Assembly (NCBI RefSeq): GCF_011320225.1
Contig: NZ_JAAOEN010000004.1
Location: 1 to 64,000, forward strand
Direction of reading: 5' to 3'
DNA from: Phytoactinopolyspora limicola
GTDB lineage: Bacteria > Actinomycetota > Actinomycetes > Jiangellales > Jiangellaceae
Length of the DNA: 64,000 nt
Within the stretch, counting starts at the first letter, position 1; each line of letters starts with the position of its first letter. The position numbers and the translations under genes are program-made. The notes under the pieces are model-generated. The model was given only the letters and a program-made list of their open reading frames with translations. It was not told where the DNA came from and did not search any database. Positions 59,586-64,000 of the stretch are shown in pieces.

Positions 59586-62336
59586 ATGAGGCACACCACG
59601 TGCACCGCCCCGGTTGTCCGCGCTGCTGTGCTGTCCGATCTCCACACTGCGTTCGAGACGTTGGGGCGAGTGGTCTGCACCGGCCCGGCCGGCATCGGCA
59701 AGACCGTCCTACTCGACCAACTCCTGCGCGCCCTCCCCGAAACACAGGTTCTGCGGGCCTACCCGCGGGGTGAGCCGGAGGCCTATTCCACCCTCGCCGA
59801 ACTGCTGGACGGCCTGCCACCCGCGTGTGTGGCCGAACTCCCCGGGCCCCGGCGCGCCGCGCTGGCCAGTGTCCTGCGCTGGGACCAAGCTGACGACACA
59901 CCGGACCCTACGGCGCTGCGGCTCGCGGTCCGCGACGTGCTTGCCCGACTAGCCGGCCCCGATCCGGTGCTCCTAGCCGTCGACTCCATCGACGACGCCG
60001 ACGATGCCTCACTCGACCTCCTCGGACACGTGCTACGTCATGTCCCCGCGGACCGACTGCACCTCCTCGCGACGGCGCGTAGCCCAGGTTTTGCCCACCG
60101 CCTCGACCTGTCCGGCGATCACGATGCCCCGATCCCGGCCTGGACCATGGCCGAGGTGGCCGAGCTGTTGGCACCCCTGAGACTGCCTGGCCAGGTTGTT
60201 CTACAGGTGCACCGTCGAAGCGGCGGGTCGCCCGACCTGGCCGCCCGGATCGGGGCGGCCGCCGGATCGGCGTTCCACGATGCCGCGTCGATGCCGGCGC
60301 TTCCACCTCCGGCCGCGGCACTCACTCGGGAGCACCTGTCCGCGCTGTCGGCCAGATCCCGGGAAACCCTGTTGTTCGCGGCGCTCGCCGTCAAACCGTC
60401 ACCCCCGCTCCTGCAACGGGCCGGCCGGCACAGCGCCATGGAAGATCTCCTCGAGGCAGCCGTGCTCGGTCTGATCCGGCAGAACACCACCGGCGAGATT
60501 CAGTTCACCGCCGACGCCACGGTCGAAGCCCTGATCACCGACACCCCAACACCGGAATGCCAACGCGCTCACGAACTCCTCGCCGAGGCAGAGACGGATC
60601 CGGTGGTAGCCCTCCGGCACCGGGCCAACGCTGCCCGCAGCCCAGCACCGGAGCTGCTCACGGAGTTGGACGCGGCCTGCGCTACCGCCGCCCAGCGCGG
60701 ATCCGCGCTGCTCGCGGCCGAGCTGGCGCTCCTCGCTGCTGACCACACTCCACATTCCGACCATGACGCGCTGATCGAGCGGCTCGTCCAAGCTACTCAA
60801 CACGCGAGCTGGGCCGGCAGATACGGCCTCGTCCAACGAGCGGCACACAAGGTGCTGTCGATGGCGACCGACCCGTCGCACCGGCTGCGCACCTTCCTCG
60901 CCGTGATCAACTCGGTCGGGCAAGGTTTCACGAAGGTGCACGACGTCTTCACCGAAGCCGCCGCCGAGGACGGCGTCGACCCCTTCCTCAAGGCCCAGCT
61001 GACACTCTGGCGAGCCTGGCGGGCCAACGTCAGCGACGGCGACCTGCAAGCCACTCTCGACCTCGCCGGGCAAGCCGTCCAGCACGCTCGGGAGGGCGCC
61101 GATACCTTCACCGAGATGCAGGCATACGCCCTGATGGCGCGCATCCTGCGCTACCTGGGGCGGGACGGGGTCGAAGACGCGCTGATCCGCGCCGAGTCGC
61201 TGGAGACCACCCCCGACGTCGAGATTCCCGCGTCGCCCCGGTTCGCCCGGGCCCGCGATGCCCTCTTCGACGACCGGCTCGACGCCGCCCGGCAACAGTT
61301 CGGCGCACTTCTCCCGATGGCTCGGCGCAACGGCGACGTCAAGTCGCTGCTGGAGGTGCTGCGCAACCTCGCCGAGGTCGAGGTCCGGGCCGGCCGGTGC
61401 GCCATGGCACGAGAGCACCGCGACGAGTTCCTCACCAAACTGGCCGGCTCCGACCTTTCCCCGGGCCCGAGCTGGTATTCGGCGGGGTTGGTGGAATGCG
61501 ACGCCGGCGACATCGACCGGGCCCTCGGCTTCGCCACCCAGGGCCTGCACACCGCCCGGGAGGACAACGACGTCATCTTCACCGCTCGCAATCTGTATGT
61601 GCTGGGCCGAGCCAGGCTCCTCAAAGGAGACGTCGACGAAGCCGTCCGGTGCCTGCGCGAGGCGGAACGCTTGGAGCTGGCCAGCGGAACCATCGACCCG
61701 TCGGTGCTTCCGTGGCCGAGCGAGCTGGCCGAAGCGCTGGCCGCCAGCGGTGAGGTCGACGCCGCCCAGGAACTTGTCGCCACCACCCGCAAAACCGCCA
61801 TCAGTTTGGGTCGAGACAACGTACTCCCCCGGCTCGACCTCGCCGAAGCCGCCTGCCGGATCGCGATTCATGAACACGACGGTGCACTGGACCTGCTCCA
61901 GCAGGCCGCCGACGGTTTCGAGGAACGTGGCTTGGCCATCGAACATGGCCGCGCCCTGTTGACCACCGCCGGGGTCTACCGCCGGCTGCGCCGCCGGTCT
62001 ACCGCGCGGGAGCTGCTGAACCAGGCCGAGCAGGTGTTCACCGGCTGTGATGCCCGGCCGTGGTTGCTGTTGGTCGCGGCCGAGACCCGTCGGCTCGGGT
62101 TCGGGTTCGACGCTGGTTCCGCCGGTGGACCTGCTGCCCCAGGGGCCGGTTCGAGGCATCCTGAGCTCAGCCCGTCGGAAGCCCGGTTGGCCGAGCTGAT
62201 CCGCGATGGCGCCAGCAACCGTCAAGCGGCGAGTTCACTCGGGGTGAGTGTGAAGACGGTTGAAGGCACCCTCACCCGCATCTACCGCAAACTCGGCATC
62301 CGGTCGCGCGCCCAGCTCAGCCGCTACCTGCCCTGA
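59586..62336 (+). CDS. Large ATP-binding LuxR-family regulator (LAL type)
   Basis: The 916-residue protein has an N-terminal AAA/NACHT-like ATPase (Walker A VCTGPAGIGKTVLLDQLLRA at about residues 29-48, Walker B VLLAVDSIDDAD), a long helical TPR-like middle, and a C-terminal LuxR helix-turn-helix (about 858-916; LSPSEARLAELIRDGASNRQ, VSVKTVEGTLTRIYRKLGI). LAL regulators activate catabolic or antibiotic clusters on binding an inducer and ATP. The target is unknown. A hairpin follows 22 bp after the stop. Confidence 0.9.
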   Translation: MRHTTCTAPVVRAAVLSDLHTAFETLGRVVCTGPAGIGKTVLLDQLLRALPETQVLRAYPRGEPEAYSTLAELLDGLPPACVAELPGPRRAALASVLRWDQADDTPDPTALRLAVRDVLARLAGPDPVLLAVDSIDDADDASLDLLGHVLRHVPADRLHLLATARSPGFAHRLDLSGDHDAPIPAWTMAEVAELLAPLRLPGQVVLQVHRRSGGSPDLAARIGAAAGSAFHDAASMPALPPPAAALTREHLSALSARSRETLLFAALAVKPSPPLLQRAGRHSAMEDLLEAAVLGLIRQNTTGEIQFTADATVEALITDTPTPECQRAHELLAEAETDPVVALRHRANAARSPAPELLTELDAACATAAQRGSALLAAELALLAADHTPHSDHDALIERLVQATQHASWAGRYGLVQRAAHKVLSMATDPSHRLRTFLAVINSVGQGFTKVHDVFTEAAAEDGVDPFLKAQLTLWRAWRANVSDGDLQATLDLAGQAVQHAREGADTFTEMQAYALMARILRYLGRDGVEDALIRAESLETTPDVEIPASPRFARARDALFDDRLDAARQQFGALLPMARRNGDVKSLLEVLRNLAEVEVRAGRCAMAREHRDEFLTKLAGSDLSPGPSWYSAGLVECDAGDIDRALGFATQGLHTAREDNDVIFTARNLYVLGRARLLKGDVDEAVRCLREAERLELASGTIDPSVLPWPSELAEALAASGEVDAAQELVATTRKTAISLGRDNVLPRLDLAEAACRIAIHEHDGALDLLQQAADGFEERGLAIEHGRALLTTAGVYRRLRRRSTARELLNQAEQVFTGCDARPWLLLVAAETRRLGFGFDAGSAGGPAAPGAGSRHPELSPSEARLAELIRDGASNRQAASSLGVSVKTVEGTLTRIYRKLGIRSRAQLSRYLP

Positions 62337-62358
62337 GCCCGCCGGTTGACGCCCCGCC

Positions 62359-62391
62359 CTCTACTCCCGGCAACGATCACCGGGAGTAGAG
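62359..62391 (+). terminator. Terminator of the LuxR-family gene containing the dispersed 18-mer
   Basis: CTCTACTCCCGG pairs perfectly with CCGGGAGTAGAG around the 9-nt loop CAACGATCA. The segment 62367-62384 (CCGGCAACGATCACCGGG) is identical to part of the repeats at 17721-17738 and 17987-18004. Confidence 0.88.
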
Positions 62392-62438
62392 GAGACGAGC
62401 TCCTGGCCCCTTGGCCCGTCCTCAATGTCGAGGGTTGA

Positions 62439-62630
62439 AACGAGGGTTTCCCGGTACTGTCGGCGAGCGGCCTGCCCGCCGGCGCTAGCGCCGACATCGA
62501 CCCCTCCACCATCGAGTCCGGTGCGTCGGCGACACTCACTATCTCCACCAGCGGAACAACCGGCACCATCACCAAACCGGTAACCGTCGGCTGGGAGCTT
62601 TCCGCCAATAGATGCTGGCGGAAGCTCTAA
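62439..62630 (+). pseudogene. Remnant of a secreted-protein beta-sandwich domain
   Basis: A 63-codon open stretch, with no start codon and stops on both sides, reads LSASGLPAGASADIDPSTIE, then SGASATLTISTSGTTG. This composition is typical of the C-terminal beta-sandwich domains of secreted actinobacterial proteases. It lies 250 bp before a subtilase gene and may be a piece of an earlier copy. Confidence 0.5.
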
Positions 62631-62657
62631 GGACAATCAACTTTCCATCCCCGAAAC

Positions 62658-62690
62658 GCGTGGGCCCCGTCGTCACGGCGGGGCCCACGC
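62658..62690 (+). terminator. Strong hairpin terminator upstream of the subtilase gene
   Basis: GCGTGGGCCCCG pairs perfectly with CGGGGCCCACGC around a 9-nt loop. It follows the domain remnant by 28 bp, which suggests that it once terminated that gene. The rest of 62691-62880 has no gene and should hold the promoter of the subtilase. Confidence 0.88.
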
Positions 62691-62880
62691 ATCCGGATCG
62701 ACGGCGCCGCACCAAGCATCCCGAGCCCGGCTCAGGGTTCTAGCAAGGGTTTTCCCTGTACGTCCCCCTCGCTCGCCGGCCATACCGTCTCGATACCCCA
62801 TCAAGGCGGTCGGTCACGAGCCGGACCGTCGTACCCGTCGCCGGGGCCGCACCGGCCCCGATACAGGAGGTGAAACCGAC

Positions 62881-64000
<1,120 letters not shown>

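Noticed and set aside
60399-62225. 608-residue minus-strand frame over the LuxR-family gene
   Set aside because: Gly/Glu/Val-rich shadow without any recognisable domain, fully antisense to the real regulator.

Overview
The window is a chromosomal segment of a high-GC actinobacterium, probably a mycelial one. The evidence is the chromosomal order uvrC, rapZ-yvcK-whiA, uvrA, uvrB, coaE-GrpB, rpsA, polA, liv genes and an ANTAR response regulator. This matches, from memory, the conserved neighbourhood in Streptomyces and Mycobacterium. A mycothiol-type enzyme, AfsR-like and LAL-like giant regulators, sortase and Tat exports and many GTG/TTG starts fit the same group. The species cannot be fixed from the sequence; a Jiangella-like actinomycete is a guess.

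Layout. 1-1276: an ECF sigma factor and its probable anti-sigma partner, which carries a repeat tail and is cut by the window edge. 1440-9300: whiA/yvcK/rapZ operon and uvrC, split by a lower-GC two-gene insert (5617-6994). 9537-10274: MscS-like membrane protein. 10389-16252: a cello-oligosaccharide locus (cebEFG, bglC, cebR) behind two CebR-type operators. 16166-18080: a DUF222/HNH gene and a patch of palindromic and tandem repeats. 18079-25741: uvrA, a mycothiol-type transferase with an MBL hydrolase, terC under a yybP-ykoY manganese riboswitch, and uvrB. 26084-33094: accessory surface and regulatory genes (alpha/beta hydrolase, sortase-anchored choice-of-anchor-A protein, Tat-exported amidase, PdxR-like regulator with a divergent PNPOx-like gene). 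33091-41864: coaE-GrpB, a lipoprotein, rpsA, a lytic transglycosylase with a Pro-Thr tail, polA and a hotdog thioesterase. 42048-50507: branched-chain amino acid ABC system (livHMGF, separate livJ), a second binding-protein-like lipoprotein, and the ANTAR regulator pdtaR; a 620-bp inverted repeat lies between livF and livJ. 50577-64000: AfsR/SARP regulator, MFS exporter, a frameshifted LAGLIDADG gene beside tRNA-Leu(CAA), an ECF sigma with SnoaL domain, a MarR/NAD(P)-binding operon, an SMP-30 protein with a mini-ORF leader, a large LuxR regulator, and a subtilase cut by the window edge.

How the genes work together. UvrA, UvrB, UvrC and PolA cover nucleotide excision repair. Ceb proteins import cello-oligosaccharides that BglC hydrolyses, with CebR as repressor. 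LivHMGF and LivJ import branched-chain amino acids or related solutes, next to an antitermination regulator. TerC is probably a manganese exporter controlled by a riboswitch whose RBS-masking hairpin can be read directly. The most noteworthy points are this riboswitch, the long inverted repeat after livF, the lipoprotein/ANTAR gene pair that resembles AmiC/AmiR, a LivH fused to an extracytoplasmic domain, and an unusual density of in-frame minisatellites.
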